The notes: generated by a model not told the origin, from the sequence alone. A DNA stretch of 64,000 nucleotides from Pseudomonas putida (GCA_041071465.1 CP163498.1:1702001-1766000); one strand, 5' to 3'; shown: positions 51,292-61,352, numbered from the stretch's first letter. Made by a program: numbers and translations.

Positions 51292-52965
51292 TCAGCCAGT
51301 GATCATCGGCAGGTCCAGGCCCTGCTCTTTGGCGCAGTCGATGGCGATGTCATAACCGGCATCGGCGTGGCGCATGACGCCAGTCCCTGGATCGTTGGTC
51401 AGTACGCGGGCGATACGCTCGGCAGCTTCATCGGTACCGTCACAGACGATGACCATGCCCGAGTGCTGCGAGAAGCCCATGCCCACACCACCGCCGTGGT
51501 GCAGCGACACCCAGGTGGCGCCGCCTGCAGTGTTCAGCAGGGCGTTGAGCAGTGGCCAATCGGAAACGGCGTCCGAACCATCACGCATGGCTTCGGTTTC
51601 GCGGTTGGGGCTGGATACCGAACCCGAGTCCAGGTGGTCACGGCCGATCACCACCGGTGCCGACAGCTCGCCGCTGCGGACCATTTCGTTGAAGGCCAGG
51701 CCCAGCTTGGCGCGAAGGCCCAGGCCAACCCAGCAGATACGCGCCGGCAGGCCCTGGAAGCTGATGCGCTCGCGGGCCATGTCCAGCCAGCGGTGCAGGT
51801 GGGCGTCGTCGGGGATCAGTTCCTTGACCTTGGCGTCGGTCTTGTAGATGTCCTCTGCCTCGCCAGACAGCGCCGCCCAGCGGAACGGGCCGATACCACG
51901 GCAGAACAGCGGGCGGATGTAGGCAGGGACGAAGCCTGGGAAGTCGAAGGCATTGGCCACGCCTTCTTCCTTGGCCATCTGACGGATGTTGTTGCCGTAG
52001 TCGAAGGTCGGGATGCCCTGTTTCTGGAAGTCCAGCATGGCCTGTACGTGCACGGCCATCGACTGCTTGGCGGCCTTGACCACTGCAGCCGGTTCGGTCT
52101 GCGCACGATCGCGGTACTGTTCCCAGGTCCAGCCGGCAGGCAGGTAGCCGTTCAGCGGGTCGTGGGCGCTGGTCTGGTCGGTGACCATGTCCGGGCGCAC
52201 GCCACGCTTGACCAGCTCTGGCAGGATTTCGGCGGCGTTGCCGTGCAGGGCGATGGAAATGGCCTTGCCTTCGGCGGTGTACTTGGCGATGCGCGCCAGG
52301 GCGTCGTCAAGGTCAGTGGCCTGCTCGTCTACGTAGCGGGTTTCCAGACGGAAGTCGATGCGGCTCTGCTGGCACTCGATGTTCAGCGAGCAGGCACCGG
52401 CCAGGGTAGCGGCCAGTGGCTGCGCGCCACCCATGCCGCCGAGGCCTGCTGTGAGCACCCACTTGCCTTTCAGGCTGCCACCGTAGTGCTGGCGACCGGC
52501 TTCGACGAAGGTTTCATAGGTGCCCTGAACGATGCCTTGGCTGCCGATGTAGATCCAGCTGCCAGCGGTCATCTGGCCGTACATGGCCAGGCCCTTGGCG
52601 TCCAGTTCGTTGAAATGTTCCCAGTTGGCCCAGTGTGGCACCAGGTTGGAGTTGGCGATCAACACGCGCGGGGCGTTGCTGTGGGTCTTGAACACGCCGA
52701 CCGGCTTGCCCGACTGCACCAGCAGGGTTTCGTCGTCTTCCAGGCGGGTCAGGGTTTCGACGATCTTGTCGTAGCATTCCCAGTTACGGGCGGCGCGGCC
52801 GATACCGCCGTACACCACCAGTTCTTTCGGGTTTTCCGCGACCTGCGGGTCGAGGTTGTTCATCAGCATGCGCAGTGGCGCTTCGGTCAGCCAGCTTTTG
52901 GCGGTCAGCTTGTTGCCACGTGGGGCACGGATTTCAACGTCACGGTATTTGTTGTTGTCGGTCAC
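51292..52965 (-). CDS. hutU: Urocanate hydratase (urocanase)
   Basis: This NAD-dependent enzyme converts urocanate to imidazolonepropionate, the second step. It has 557 residues, the P. putida length. The NAD-binding stretch is [20 protein letters not shown] near 175, and the cysteine-containing [19 protein letters not shown] and [20 protein letters not shown] are family blocks. GTG at 52965 is chosen: [16 protein letters not shown] follows directly, while upstream sequence runs into the intergenic palindrome. AGAGGA is spaced properly. A HutC-type operator lies 65-80 bases upstream. Confidence 0.98.
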   Translation of the reverse strand: MTDNNKYRDVEIRAPRGNKLTAKSWLTEAPLRMLMNNLDPQVAENPKELVVYGGIGRAARNWECYDKIVETLTRLEDDETLLVQSGKPVGVFKTHSNAPRVLIANSNLVPHWANWEHFNELDAKGLAMYGQMTAGSWIYIGSQGIVQGTYETFVEAGRQHYGGSLKGKWVLTAGLGGMGGAQPLAATLAGACSLNIECQQSRIDFRLETRYVDEQATDLDDALARIAKYTAEGKAISIALHGNAAEILPELVKRGVRPDMVTDQTSAHDPLNGYLPAGWTWEQYRDRAQTEPAAVVKAAKQSMAVHVQAMLDFQKQGIPTFDYGNNIRQMAKEEGVANAFDFPGFVPAYIRPLFCRGIGPFRWAALSGEAEDIYKTDAKVKELIPDDAHLHRWLDMARERISFQGLPARICWVGLGLRAKLGLAFNEMVRSGELSAPVVIGRDHLDSGSVSSPNRETEAMRDGSDAVSDWPLLNALLNTAGGATWVSLHHGGGVGMGFSQHSGMVIVCDGTDEAAERIARVLTNDPGTGVMRHADAGYDIAIDCAKEQGLDLPMITG

Positions 52966-53030
52966 GGGAAAGGTCCTCTGCGGTCGTCCGCGGGCGGGTA
53001 TGTCGTGGTGAATATACAAACACACCTTTA

Positions 53031-53044
53031 CTTGTATGTACAAG
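53031..53044. promoter_or_regulatory. HutC-type operator upstream of hutU
   Basis: The near-palindrome CTTGTATGTACAAG matches the repressor site type known for HutC (core TGTATATACA). A weaker GAATATACAAAC half site follows at 53010-53021. Binding here would repress hutU and genes downstream until urocanate is present. Confidence 0.75.
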
Positions 53045-53106
53045 CATGGACAACCAAAATAATTGGACCTGTGCGTTCCTGGCTTGGGTTTTGTGGTGGT
53101 GCATAG

Positions 53107-53138
53107 ATCGAGCGCCGCGCGGGCGGCGCTCGATCTCA
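53107..53138. repeat. Palindromic intergenic element, copy 2
   Basis: Identical over 32 bases to 8566-8597: 12-base perfect arms with a GCGG loop. It lies between the hutD stop and the hutU promoter, so it could end the hutCD transcript. Confidence 0.85.
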
Positions 53139-53167
53139 CAGGCAATGAAAATGCATTGCCAAGCCCA

Positions 53168-53740
53168 TCAGCGCAAAATGAGCTCGATCAAGCAAAACCG
53201 CCCCTGAACCTCCAGCCCAAGCAACTCGTCGTTGCCCTCCAGCCGCAGGCAGTCATACAACCCCAACCGCTGCGTCTCACGCCCGGCAACGCCAACCTCG
53301 ACCTGGCTACCGGCCGCAAACAACAGCACCGTCGACGCCGAGCTGTACAACCGGCTGGTGCCATCGAACCACTGCAACCGCGCCCGATACCGCTGCGGCG
53401 CATAGATCAGGTTGAAATCGCGGATCGCCCCCCCCAGCAGCTTGCAACTGACCTGGCTTTCACCGCTGAAGGCAAAGGCATCGAACGGCAGCAACGGCCG
53501 GCTGGCCTGGCCGTCGACCATCAAGCGCATGCCGTCGCCCTGCAGCACGGTGATGATTCGCTGATAACCGGCGAAGGTGGAAAAACCACCCGACTCTTCG
53601 ATATCGGCAATCGACAGGCGCCAGCCAAAGCCATCCAGGCCCTCGCCACTGTCGCGGGTAATTTCTTCGGTGAAACCGCCACCGTTCTTCCACGGCATGC
53701 GCGGGTAATCCTGCGCACGCAACAACTGCAGCTGGCTCAT
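53168..53740 (-). CDS. hutD: HutD family protein
   Basis: This 190-residue bicupin-fold protein is common in Pseudomonas hut loci. [16 protein letters not shown] near residue 15, [33 protein letters not shown] and [11 protein letters not shown] are the family blocks. It is not an enzyme of the pathway. In P. fluorescens it has been proposed to act as a governor that limits hut expression, perhaps by binding formylglutamate. Its start overlaps the hutC stop (ATGA). Confidence 0.93.
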   Translation of the reverse strand: MSQLQLLRAQDYPRMPWKNGGGFTEEITRDSGEGLDGFGWRLSIADIEESGGFSTFAGYQRIITVLQGDGMRLMVDGQASRPLLPFDAFAFSGESQVSCKLLGGAIRDFNLIYAPQRYRARLQWFDGTSRLYSSASTVLLFAAGSQVEVGVAGRETQRLGLYDCLRLEGNDELLGLEVQGRFCLIELILR

Positions 53741-54483
53741 TTACTGAAACGTCCTTCCAGGCGATGACGGGAACCGGGGTGGATCAGCCGTGCAGCGGTC
53801 ACCGGCTGGCGGCCGGACCAGGTACGGCGGCGAATCAGCAGGCACGGCTCGCCCCGCTCGATCTGCAGCAGGCGGCACTCTTCCGGCTCGGCCAGAATGG
53901 CCTCGACCACGTGCTCACCTTCGGTCAGCGGCGCCACCTGGGACAGGTAGGCGTAAGGCGTCTGCCGGGTGAAGTCCTGCTTGAGGTAGTCGGGGGCAAT
54001 GGCCGCGTTGACGTAGCGGTCCTCGATCTGCACCGGCACGCCGTTCTCGAAATGCACGATCAGCGAGTGGAACACGCGCTGGCCTTCGCGCATGTCCAGG
54101 GCCAAGGCCCGCTCGGAGCCGGCGGCTTCCTCATTGAGGGTGATCACCTGGCAGCTATGCTGGTGGCCGCGCGCGGCAATTTCGTCGGCAATGTTGTTGA
54201 CTTCGAACAGCGCCGAACGGCCCTTGGGCTCGGCCACGAAGGTGCCGACCCCTTGCATGCGCACCAGCAGCCCTTCGGCGGTGAGTTCACGCAGGGCACG
54301 GTTGATGGTCATGCGGCTGAAGCCCAGCTCGCTGACCAGTTCACTCTCCGAGGGGACCCGGTGATGGGGTGGCCAGCTGCCGTTGTCGATCTGCTGGATG
54401 ATCATCTGTTTGACCCGGGCGTACAACGGCGCCGGGCCCTCGCCCATCTGGGCAACCAGCGCGGAGACAGGAGGTGTCGGCAC
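53737..54483 (-). CDS. hutC: GntR-family repressor HutC
   Basis: This 248-residue repressor of histidine use is released by urocanate. The amino-terminal winged helix has RVPSESELVSELGFSRMTINRALRELTAEGLL, followed by the FadR/HutC-type effector domain (UTRA) with HSLIVHFENGVPVQIEDRYVN and EPCLLIRRRTWSG. GTG at 54483 with AAGGA upstream gives the known P. putida length. It is divergent from hutF, so one operator region controls both. Confidence 0.96.
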   Translation of the reverse strand: MPTPPVSALVAQMGEGPAPLYARVKQMIIQQIDNGSWPPHHRVPSESELVSELGFSRMTINRALRELTAEGLLVRMQGVGTFVAEPKGRSALFEVNNIADEIAARGHQHSCQVITLNEEAAGSERALALDMREGQRVFHSLIVHFENGVPVQIEDRYVNAAIAPDYLKQDFTRQTPYAYLSQVAPLTEGEHVVEAILAEPEECRLLQIERGEPCLLIRRRTWSGRQPVTAARLIHPGSRHRLEGRFSK

Positions 54484-54550
54484 GGCGTTGGATCCTTGTG
54501 CATATGGAGTGAGCGGTAGCTTGCCGCAGTTTACCCGGCAGGCAAACGGC

Positions 54551-54568
54551 TGTATATGTATATACAAG
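54551..54568. promoter_or_regulatory. HutC-type operator between hutC and hutF
   Basis: TGTATATGTATATACAAG contains a perfect 10-base palindrome TGTATATACA at 54557-54566 preceded by an overlapping second TGTATA. It lies 25 bases before the hutF start and 68 bases from the hutC start, fitting repression of hutF and autoregulation of hutC. Confidence 0.8.
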
Positions 54569-54592
54569 TTAACAATAACAGGATTTGCACAG

Positions 54593-55957
54593 ATGTCCGC
54601 CTACTTCGCCGAACGCGCCCTGCTCCCCACGGGCTGGGCCAGCCATGTCCGTATCGAGGTCGCCAGCGATGGCCATGTGGCCCGCATCGAGCCCGGCGCT
54701 TCGGCCGAAGGCGCCGAGCGCCTGGCCGGCCCGCTGCTGCCCGGCATGCCCAATCTTCACTCGCATGCCTTCCAGCGCGCCATGGCGGGCCTGGCGGAAG
54801 TGGCCGGCAACCCCAACGACAGCTTCTGGACCTGGCGCGACCTGATGTACCGCCTGGTCGGGCAGATCACGCCGGACCAGTTGCAGATCATCGCCCGCCA
54901 GCTGTACATCGAAATGCTCAAGGCCGGCTACACCTCGGTGGCGGAATTCCACTACGTGCACCATGACCAGGCCGGCAAGCCCTACGCGGACCCGGCCGAA
55001 CTGTCCTGCCGCATCAGCGCGGCCGCAGCCGACAGCGGCATAGGCCTGACCTTGCTGCCGGTACTGTACAGCCACGCAGGCTTCGGCGGCCAAGCACCGA
55101 ACGACGGGCAGCGGCGCTTCATCAACTCCACCGAACAGTACCTGAAGCTGCAGGCACAACTGGCCCCGCTGCTGGCCGCGCAACCGGCGCAGCAACTGGG
55201 CTTGTGCTTCCATTCACTGCGGGCGGTAACGCCTGGGCAAATCGCCGATGTGCTGGCAGCCAGCGCCCCACAATGCCCGGTGCATATCCACATCGCCGAG
55301 CAGCAGAAGGAGGTGGACGATTGCCTGGCCTGGAGTGGCCTGCGTCCATTGCAGTGGCTGTACGAACATGTGGACGTGAACCCGCGCTGGTGCCTGGTGC
55401 ACGCCACCCACGCCGAGCCGGACGAGGTCACCGCCATGGCCCGCAGTGGCGCGGTGGCTGGGCTGTGCCTGACGACCGAAGCCAACCTGGGCGACGGGAT
55501 ATTCCCGGCGGTGGACTTCCTGGCCCAGGGCGGGCGCATGGGCATTGGTTCGGACAGCCATGTGTCGCTGAGCGTGGTGGAAGAACTGCGCTGGCTGGAG
55601 TATGGCCAGCGGCTACGGGACCAGCGACGCAATCGCCTGTATCGTGGCGACCAGCCGATGGTCGGGCGCACGCTGTACGACGCTGCACTGGCAGGCGGCG
55701 CGCAGGCGCTGGGGCAGGCGGTCGGGGAGCTGGCCGTGGGCAAGCGCGCCGACTGGCTGGTGCTCGATGGGCAGGACCCTTACATCGCCATGGCGGATGG
55801 CGACGCCATTCTCAACCGCTGGCTGTTCGCCGGTGGGGATCGCCAGGTACGCGACGTGATGGTGAACGGACAGTGGGTGGTGCGCCAGGGTCGGCATGCG
55901 CAGGAAGCGGAAAGCGCGCAGGCATTTGCCGGCGTGCTGCGCCAGCTCTTGGGTTGA
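54593..55957 (+). CDS. hutF: Formimidoylglutamate deiminase
   Basis: This amidohydrolase converts N-formimino-glutamate to N-formylglutamate and ammonia. It has 454 residues with the metal motif LLPGMPNLHSHAFQRAMAG near residue 50, EFHYVHHDQ near 118, CFHSLRAVTP near 205 and GSDSHVSLSVVEELRWLEYGQRL near 320. Together with HutG it defines the five-step, two-ammonia branch rather than direct formiminoglutamase. The ATG at 54593 gives the family start MSAYFAERALLPTGW. It is transcribed away from hutC. Confidence 0.97.
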   Translation: MSAYFAERALLPTGWASHVRIEVASDGHVARIEPGASAEGAERLAGPLLPGMPNLHSHAFQRAMAGLAEVAGNPNDSFWTWRDLMYRLVGQITPDQLQIIARQLYIEMLKAGYTSVAEFHYVHHDQAGKPYADPAELSCRISAAAADSGIGLTLLPVLYSHAGFGGQAPNDGQRRFINSTEQYLKLQAQLAPLLAAQPAQQLGLCFHSLRAVTPGQIADVLAASAPQCPVHIHIAEQQKEVDDCLAWSGLRPLQWLYEHVDVNPRWCLVHATHAEPDEVTAMARSGAVAGLCLTTEANLGDGIFPAVDFLAQGGRMGIGSDSHVSLSVVEELRWLEYGQRLRDQRRNRLYRGDQPMVGRTLYDAALAGGAQALGQAVGELAVGKRADWLVLDGQDPYIAMADGDAILNRWLFAGGDRQVRDVMVNGQWVVRQGRHAQEAESAQAFAGVLRQLLG

Positions 55958-55962
55958 GCGTA

Positions 55963-55985
55963 TTGGGGCTGCAAAGCAGCCCCAA
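55963..55985. terminator. Convergent hairpin terminator hutF / lipocalin
   Basis: TTGGGGCTGC pairs with GCAGCCCCAA across AAA between two convergent genes, 6 bases after the hutF stop. Confidence 0.65.
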
Positions 55986-55988
55986 ACA

Positions 55989-56561
55989 TCAGTGCATTTT
56001 CACGATTTGCTGATCGGACGCTCGCCAGATCAACCGACTGGTGTCATACCCCTGCTGCCGCGCCTTGGACAGCAGGTTCTCGCGCTCCCAGGCCGGCAAC
56101 GTCGGCGTGCGCGACAGAATCCACAGGTGCTTGCGGTCCGGGCTGCCGACCACCGCTGTGCGGTAGCGATCATCCACGTACAGAATCCAGTACTCGCCCC
56201 GCGCCACGCCAGGCACCAGCTTGGTGAACCAGTTATCGAACTCTACCCACAGCTTGTCGGTATGCCCCGGCTCCTGGATGCTGGCATGCCCTTCGGCGCG
56301 CAGCCATTCATCACCCATGGTACGGCAGCGGTTGAGCACGCCAAAGGTGCCGTCCGGCTTGAGGTTGTAGTGTGCCTCGGACTGCTCGCAGCCGGTCTGG
56401 TAGCGCATGGGCAGGCGCGCCAGTTCGAACCATTTGCCCTGGTAGCGCTTGAGGTCGACATTGCCAGCGGTTTTCGGCGCCAGCGGGTCGTGCACGGAGC
56501 CTGCGCAACCACCCAGCAGCAACGCCAGGCATACCCCCATCAGCAGGTACAGGCGCCTCAT
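55989..56561 (-). CDS. blc: Outer-membrane lipocalin lipoprotein (Blc-like)
   Basis: This 190-residue lipoprotein has signal MRRLYLLMGVCLALLLGGC with the lipobox ending LGGC at Cys19. The lipocalin GxW motif is in KRYQGKWFELARLPMRYQTGC, and later blocks are GVARGEYWILYVDD and HLWILSRTPTL. Bacterial lipocalins bind lipids in the outer membrane and are often induced by envelope stress or starvation. It overlaps the preceding small lipoprotein gene (ATGA). Confidence 0.93.
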   Translation of the reverse strand: MRRLYLLMGVCLALLLGGCAGSVHDPLAPKTAGNVDLKRYQGKWFELARLPMRYQTGCEQSEAHYNLKPDGTFGVLNRCRTMGDEWLRAEGHASIQEPGHTDKLWVEFDNWFTKLVPGVARGEYWILYVDDRYRTAVVGSPDRKHLWILSRTPTLPAWERENLLSKARQQGYDTSRLIWRASDQQIVKMH

Positions 56562-56812
56562 TTGAGGCCCTGCCCGGAGTACATCAGTACCTTGTCAGCC
56601 GCGTACTGCACGCTGATGAAGCTCTTCTCGTCCCCCCAGGTGCAGCTGCTCATGCCCAGCGCGCCCGAACACTCGGTCGGCGTGCCGAGCAACTGCTCGA
56701 CCTCGGCCTTGTTCATACCGGCCTTGATCTTGGAATAGTTTTCCTGATTGATCTTGCTGCAGGCAGTCAGAACGACGCACAGCGACAACAGGGCGAGGGA
56801 ACGCAACGACAT
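56558..56812 (-). CDS. Small SmpA/BamE-like lipoprotein
   Basis: This 84-residue lipoprotein has signal MSLRSLALLSLCVVLTAC with Cys at residue 18. The mature part KINQENYSKIKAGMNKAEVEQLLGTPTECSGAL is of the BamE/SmpA-like (DUF3862-type) two-helix fold seen in several small envelope lipoproteins. A cysteine pair (TECSGALGMSSC) may form a disulfide. The specific role is unknown. ATG at 56812 is chosen to begin the signal. It is co-transcribed with the lipocalin. Confidence 0.85.
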   Translation of the reverse strand: MSLRSLALLSLCVVLTACSKINQENYSKIKAGMNKAEVEQLLGTPTECSGALGMSSCTWGDEKSFISVQYAADKVLMYSGQGLK

Positions 56813-56971
56813 GAAGGACACTCCTGGAAGATGATACAGGCGAGTGGCCTGCAGTGATCTTCGACGGGAAAATCCCTCCCTGGTTCCCTGCCCCACCCCC
56901 TTTGCCCCTACACCATTGGTCGGATGGCCATTACTGTGCGATTAATCACAAAGAAATAGTCGTTCGCCCAA
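56813..56971. other. Upstream region of the small lipoprotein gene
   Basis: About 160 bases before the lipoprotein start, expected to carry its promoter; no clear hexamers or further gene were recognised. Confidence 0.3.
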
Positions 56972-56998
56972 TAAAAAGGCCGCCCTGAGGGCGGCCTT
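56972..56998 (-). terminator. Terminator after the DUF924 gene
   Basis: A perfect AAGGCCGCCC / GGGCGGCCTT stem with a TGA loop, followed on the minus strand by a T run (plus-strand ATAAAAA). It lies about 37 bases beyond the DUF924 stop. Confidence 0.85.
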
Positions 56999-57034
56999 GC
57001 ATCGCGATGGCCTGCGCAGCAGGCCCTTCGGGCA

Positions 57035-57631
57035 TCAGAACCTGGAACCAGGCTCCAGCAAAAAGTCCATCTCTTCGCTGGTACTCGGTCGCTCCAGCAC
57101 CAGGTTGCGGTGCGGGAAACGCCCGAACCGGGCAATGACTCGCTGGTGCTGCTCGGCATAGTCGAGGAAGCCTTCGAACAGCCGGCGGGTAGCCTCTGGC
57201 TGCTCATCCAGCAGCATCTGATAGCGCTCGACACACAAGTTCTGCCAGTCCAGCACCTCGGCATGCTCCAGCACCAGCAGTACGAACACCCGCTGGATGG
57301 GCAACAGTTGATAGTCCCAGCCCTTCTGCAGCCCCTGCATGGCCACCACCTGGGCACGCCGGTCGCCCTCGAAGGCGCGCGGCGTGTCGCGGTAAATCAT
57401 GCGCGGCAGCTGGTCCAGCAAGATCAGCAGGCCCAGCCAGCCCTGCGGGCTTTGCTGCCACTCGTCGAGCCCGCCCGCCAGGGCCTGCTCGACCAGGTCG
57501 CCAAACAGCGCATGGGCGTCGGCATCATGATGCTTGCCGAACCACAGCGTGCTCTTCTCGTCAGCCACGGCCTGGGCACTGGTGCCCCAACCGAACCACC
57601 ACTCCAGCAACGGCTGCCAAGGTGCGAGCAT
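57035..57631 (-). CDS. DUF924 family protein
   Basis: This 198-residue helical protein of the DUF924 family has a tetratricopeptide-like fold and unknown function. WFGKHHDADAHALFGDLVEQA, GWLGLLILLDQLPRMIYRDTPRAFEGD and FGRFPHRN are the conserved blocks. It begins 3 bases after the fbp stop, so both come from one message; nothing in the sequence explains the link. Confidence 0.9.
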   Translation of the reverse strand: MLAPWQPLLEWWFGWGTSAQAVADEKSTLWFGKHHDADAHALFGDLVEQALAGGLDEWQQSPQGWLGLLILLDQLPRMIYRDTPRAFEGDRRAQVVAMQGLQKGWDYQLLPIQRVFVLLVLEHAEVLDWQNLCVERYQMLLDEQPEATRRLFEGFLDYAEQHQRVIARFGRFPHRNLVLERPSTSEEMDFLLEPGSRF

Positions 57632-57634
57632 GAC

Positions 57635-58645
57635 TTACTCCTTGTGGTAGGCGGTGACGCGCTCGACCTCTTCCTTCGAGCCAAGGATCACCGACACGCG
57701 CTGGTGCAGGCTTTCTGGCTTGATGTCGAGGATGCGATCGTAACCGTTGGTGGAAGCGCCGCCGGCCTGTTCGATGATGAACGACATCGGGTTGGCTTCG
57801 TACATCAGGCGCAGCTTGCCCGGTTTGCTTGGCTCGCGGGCATCACGTGGGTACATGAACAGGCCGCCACGGGTCAGGATGCGGTGCACGTCGGCTACCA
57901 TCGAGGCAATCCAGCGCATGTTGTAGTTCTTCTTCAGCGGGCCGGTTTCACCTGCCAGCAGTTCGCCAACGTAGCGTTGTACCGGGGCTTCCCAGTGACG
58001 CTGGTTGGACATGTTGATAGCGAACTCGGCGGTGGTGGCCGGCACCTGGATGTTTTCGTGAGTCAGTACGAAGCTGCCCAGCTCACGGTCCAGGGTAAAG
58101 CCCTTGACGCCGTTGCCCAGGGTCAGGATCAGCATGGTCTGCGGGCCGTAGATGGCATAGCCGGCGGCAACCTGCTCGGTGCCTGGCTGCAGGAAGGCTT
58201 CTTCGTTGAGGCTTTCGTTCTGGCTCAGGTACTGGTTAGGGCAACGCAGCACCGAGAAGATGGTGCCGACCGATACGTTGACGTCGATGTTCGACGAGCC
58301 GTCCAGTGGGTCGAAGACCAGCAAGTAGGCGCCTTTCGGGTACTTGCCCGGGATCTGGTAGGCGTTGTCCATTTCTTCGGACGCCATGCCGGCCAGGTGG
58401 CCGCCCCACTCGTTGGCTTCCAGCAGGATGTCGTTGGAAATCACGTCCAGTTTCTTCTGGACTTCGCCCTGCACGTTTTCAGTGCCCATGCTGCCCAGCA
58501 CGCCGCCAAGGGCGCCTTTGGAGACGTGATGGCTGATTTCCTTGCACGCACGCGCCACCACTTCGATCAGGAAGCGCAGATCGGCAGGGGTATTGTTGCT
58601 GCGGGTCTGCTCAATCAGATAGCGACTCAGGGTAACGCGGGACAT
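57635..58645 (-). CDS. fbp: Class I fructose-1,6-bisphosphatase
   Basis: This gluconeogenic phosphatase has 336 residues. The metal-binding signature [21 protein letters not shown] is near residue 115, [27 protein letters not shown] is near 245 and the late [19 protein letters not shown] is typical. ATG at 58645 gives [15 protein letters not shown]. It is the first gene of the fbp-DUF924 pair. Confidence 0.97.
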   Translation of the reverse strand: MSRVTLSRYLIEQTRSNNTPADLRFLIEVVARACKEISHHVSKGALGGVLGSMGTENVQGEVQKKLDVISNDILLEANEWGGHLAGMASEEMDNAYQIPGKYPKGAYLLVFDPLDGSSNIDVNVSVGTIFSVLRCPNQYLSQNESLNEEAFLQPGTEQVAAGYAIYGPQTMLILTLGNGVKGFTLDRELGSFVLTHENIQVPATTAEFAINMSNQRHWEAPVQRYVGELLAGETGPLKKNYNMRWIASMVADVHRILTRGGLFMYPRDAREPSKPGKLRLMYEANPMSFIIEQAGGASTNGYDRILDIKPESLHQRVSVILGSKEEVERVTAYHKE

Positions 58646-58797
58646 GTATGGCTCCGAATGGATGGGGGAGATAAAAAACCCCCGCAGTTTACAGGGAGAG
58701 TGGCGGGCTAGCGAGTGATGAGACTCGCCACGGCTCTCAGACGGCACAATAGGTCGGTAGTTCAGCCTTCGCCAGGCCGGTGGTCGGAGTGAGGGCC

Positions 58798-58884
58798 ATT
58801 CGCGGGTGAACCCGCTCCCACAAGGATCTACACAGGCCTTGCAGCTGTAGATTTCCCTGTGGGAGCGGGTTTACCCGCGAAGAG
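58798..58884. repeat. Inverted REP pair between fbp and glgP
   Basis: Two facing REP units, 58798-58825 (CGCGGGTGAACCCGC core) and 58856-58884 (GCGGGTTTACCCGCG core), with CCCACA / CCTGTGGG ends inward. The pair follows the glgP stop on the minus strand. Confidence 0.85.
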
Positions 58885-58901
58885 ATCAGCACAGGCTTAC
58901 A

Positions 58902-61352
58902 TCAATCCAGAGCCTTCCAGATCTCGTTGGCATATTCGCGAATGGTCCGGTCCGACGAGAACCAACCCATCCGCGCGGTGTTCAGCACCGCCATGCGCCA
59001 CCATTCCTGCGGCGTGTGCCACAGGTCTTCGACCCGTCGCTGGGCATCCCAGTAGGCATCGAAATCGGCGCATACGAGGAAACGATCGTAGGCCACCAGG
59101 CCATCGATCAACCCGGTGTAGCGTGACGGGTCGTCTGACGAGAACACGCCGCTGCGAATGGCCTGCAACACATCGCTCAAGCGGCTGGAGGCGGCTATGG
59201 CGGCATTGGCACCAAAATCACCGGCCCGCTTGCGTGCCTCGACCTGCTGCGCGGTCAGGCCGAAGATGAACATATTGTCGGCCCCTACCTGCTCGCACAT
59301 CTCTACGTTGGCGCCATCCAAGGTGCCGATGGTCAGCGCGCCATTGAGGCCGAACTTCATGTTGCTGGTGCCAGAGGCCTCGTAACCGGCGGTGGAAATC
59401 TGTTCGGAAAGGTCCGCCGCCGGAATGATGCTTTCGGCCAGGCTGACGTTGTAGTTAGGCAGGAACACCACCTTCAGCAAGCCGCGCACGGTCGGGTCGT
59501 TGTTCACCACCCGGGCGATGTCGTTGGCCAGCTTTATGATCAGCTTGGCCTGGTGGTAACTGGCCGCAGCCTTGCCAGCGAAGATCTTCACCCGCGGCAC
59601 CCAATTGGTGCCTGGGTCATTGCGCATGGCCTGGTACAGCGCAACGGTGTGCAGGAGGTTCAGCAGCTGGCGCTTGTACTCGTGAATGCGTTTGACCTGC
59701 ACGTCAAACAGCGCCTCGGGGTTGACCGTAACGCCAATGCGGTCCTGGATGATGCTGGCCAGGGCGCGTTTGCTGTGCAGGCGCTGGGCCGCGAACTGCT
59801 TGCGGAAACCGGCTTTGTCGGCGAACGGCACCAGGCCGGCCAGAAGCGCCTCCGGGTCGTCCTTGAGTTCCGGGCCAAGCGCCTCGACCAGCATCTCGGT
59901 CAGCTGAGGGTTGGACTGGTACAACCAGCGGCGGAAGGTAATGCCATTGGTCTTGTTGTTGATCCGTTGCGGATAGAGCTTGTGCAGTTCGGAAAACACC
60001 GTGCTCTTCATCAGCTTGCTGTGCAGCGCCGACACGCCGTTGACGCTGTGCGAGCCAAGAAACGCCAGGTTGCCCATGCGCACCCGACGGCCGTTGTCTT
60101 CTTCGATCAACGACACCGCGCGCAGCACGTCGAAATCGTGCAGGCCTTTGGCCCGCAAGGCATCGATATGGAAGGCATTGATCAGGTAGATGATCTGCAT
60201 GTGCCGCGGCAGCATGCGCTCCATCAACGCTACCGGCCAGGTTTCCAGGGCTTCGGGCAACAGGGTGTGGTTGGTGTAGGCGAGCGTACCGACGGTCAGC
60301 TCCCAGGCCTTTTCCCAAGGCACTTCGTGCTGATCCACCAGTAACCGCATCAACTCCGCCACGGCAATCGAGGGGTGGGTGTCGTTGAGCTGGATGGCCG
60401 CCGCATCGGGCAGGTTGAGCAGGTCCTTGTGCATGTTCAGGTGACGGCGCAGCAAGTCCTGCAGCGAAGCCGACACAAAGAAATACTCCTGGCGCAGGCG
60501 CAACTCCTGACCGGCCTCGGTACTGTCAGCCGGGTACAGCACACGCGAGATGCTCTCGGCACGCGCCACTTCGGCCACCGCCCCCAGATGGTCACCGGCG
60601 TTGAAACGCTCCAAGTGCAGCTCTTCCAACGCCCGTGCACGCCACAAGCGCAGGGTATTGACGCTGGCTCCGCGCCAGCCGACCACCGGCGTATCGTAAG
60701 CCACCGCCCGCACCGTTTCACCGGGCGACCATACCTGGCGCGGGGTACCGCTGGCATCGTGCACGGTTTCGACACTGCCGCCGAAGCTGATCGGGTAGAT
60801 CACCTCGGCGCGTTCGAACTCCCAGGGGTTGCCGAAATCCAGCCAGTTTTCAGTCTGCTCCTGCTGCCAGCCATCGACCACCGCCTGCCGGAACAGCCCG
60901 TGCTCGTAGCGGATGCCGTAGCCATGGGCAGCGATACCCAAGGTAGACATGCTCTCCATGAAGCATGCAGCCAGTCGGCCCAGGCCACCATTGCCCAACG
61001 CAGCATCCGGCTCAAGCAGACGAATACGTTCAAGGTCCACATCCAGCCCTTCCAGCGCATCGCGCGCGATGTCCAACAAGCCCAAGTTGCTCAGGCTGTC
61101 GTACAGCAGGCGGCCGATGAGGAACTCCAGGGAAAGGTAGTAGACCCGTTTCTGGCTGCGCCGATAGGCCTGACGCGTATGATCCATCCAGTGATCGACC
61201 ATGTGATCGCGCGCAGCCAGGGCAATGGCTTCGAACCAGTCATGGTCGAAGGCGTGCTCCGGGTCCTTGCCGACCGCGTAGGTCAGCTTGTTCAGTACAG
61301 CAGCGCGAAAATCCGCGACTTCGGCGTCACGAGCTTTAGGTTCCTGGGACAT
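58902..61352 (-). CDS. glgP: Glycogen/maltodextrin phosphorylase
   Basis: This PLP-dependent enzyme releases glucose-1-phosphate from glycogen. It has 816 residues. The amino-terminal LSLEFLIGRLL and AALGNGGLGRLAACFMES, the RVLYPADSTEAGQELRLRQEYF block, and the PLP-lysine segment EASGTSNMKFGLNGALTIGTLDGANVEM near residue 660 are all present. ATG at 61352 begins MSQEPKARDAEV. It is divergent from the cysteine-cluster gene at 61537. Confidence 0.97.
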   Translation of the reverse strand: MSQEPKARDAEVADFRAAVLNKLTYAVGKDPEHAFDHDWFEAIALAARDHMVDHWMDHTRQAYRRSQKRVYYLSLEFLIGRLLYDSLSNLGLLDIARDALEGLDVDLERIRLLEPDAALGNGGLGRLAACFMESMSTLGIAAHGYGIRYEHGLFRQAVVDGWQQEQTENWLDFGNPWEFERAEVIYPISFGGSVETVHDASGTPRQVWSPGETVRAVAYDTPVVGWRGASVNTLRLWRARALEELHLERFNAGDHLGAVAEVARAESISRVLYPADSTEAGQELRLRQEYFFVSASLQDLLRRHLNMHKDLLNLPDAAAIQLNDTHPSIAVAELMRLLVDQHEVPWEKAWELTVGTLAYTNHTLLPEALETWPVALMERMLPRHMQIIYLINAFHIDALRAKGLHDFDVLRAVSLIEEDNGRRVRMGNLAFLGSHSVNGVSALHSKLMKSTVFSELHKLYPQRINNKTNGITFRRWLYQSNPQLTEMLVEALGPELKDDPEALLAGLVPFADKAGFRKQFAAQRLHSKRALASIIQDRIGVTVNPEALFDVQVKRIHEYKRQLLNLLHTVALYQAMRNDPGTNWVPRVKIFAGKAAASYHQAKLIIKLANDIARVVNNDPTVRGLLKVVFLPNYNVSLAESIIPAADLSEQISTAGYEASGTSNMKFGLNGALTIGTLDGANVEMCEQVGADNMFIFGLTAQQVEARKRAGDFGANAAIAASSRLSDVLQAIRSGVFSSDDPSRYTGLIDGLVAYDRFLVCADFDAYWDAQRRVEDLWHTPQEWWRMAVLNTARMGWFSSDRTIREYANEIWKALD

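Noticed and set aside
52966..53100. A possible sigma-54 promoter before hutU
   Set aside because: The only GG...GC candidate (near 53050) has 8 bases between GG and GC instead of the required 10, so it does not meet the consensus.
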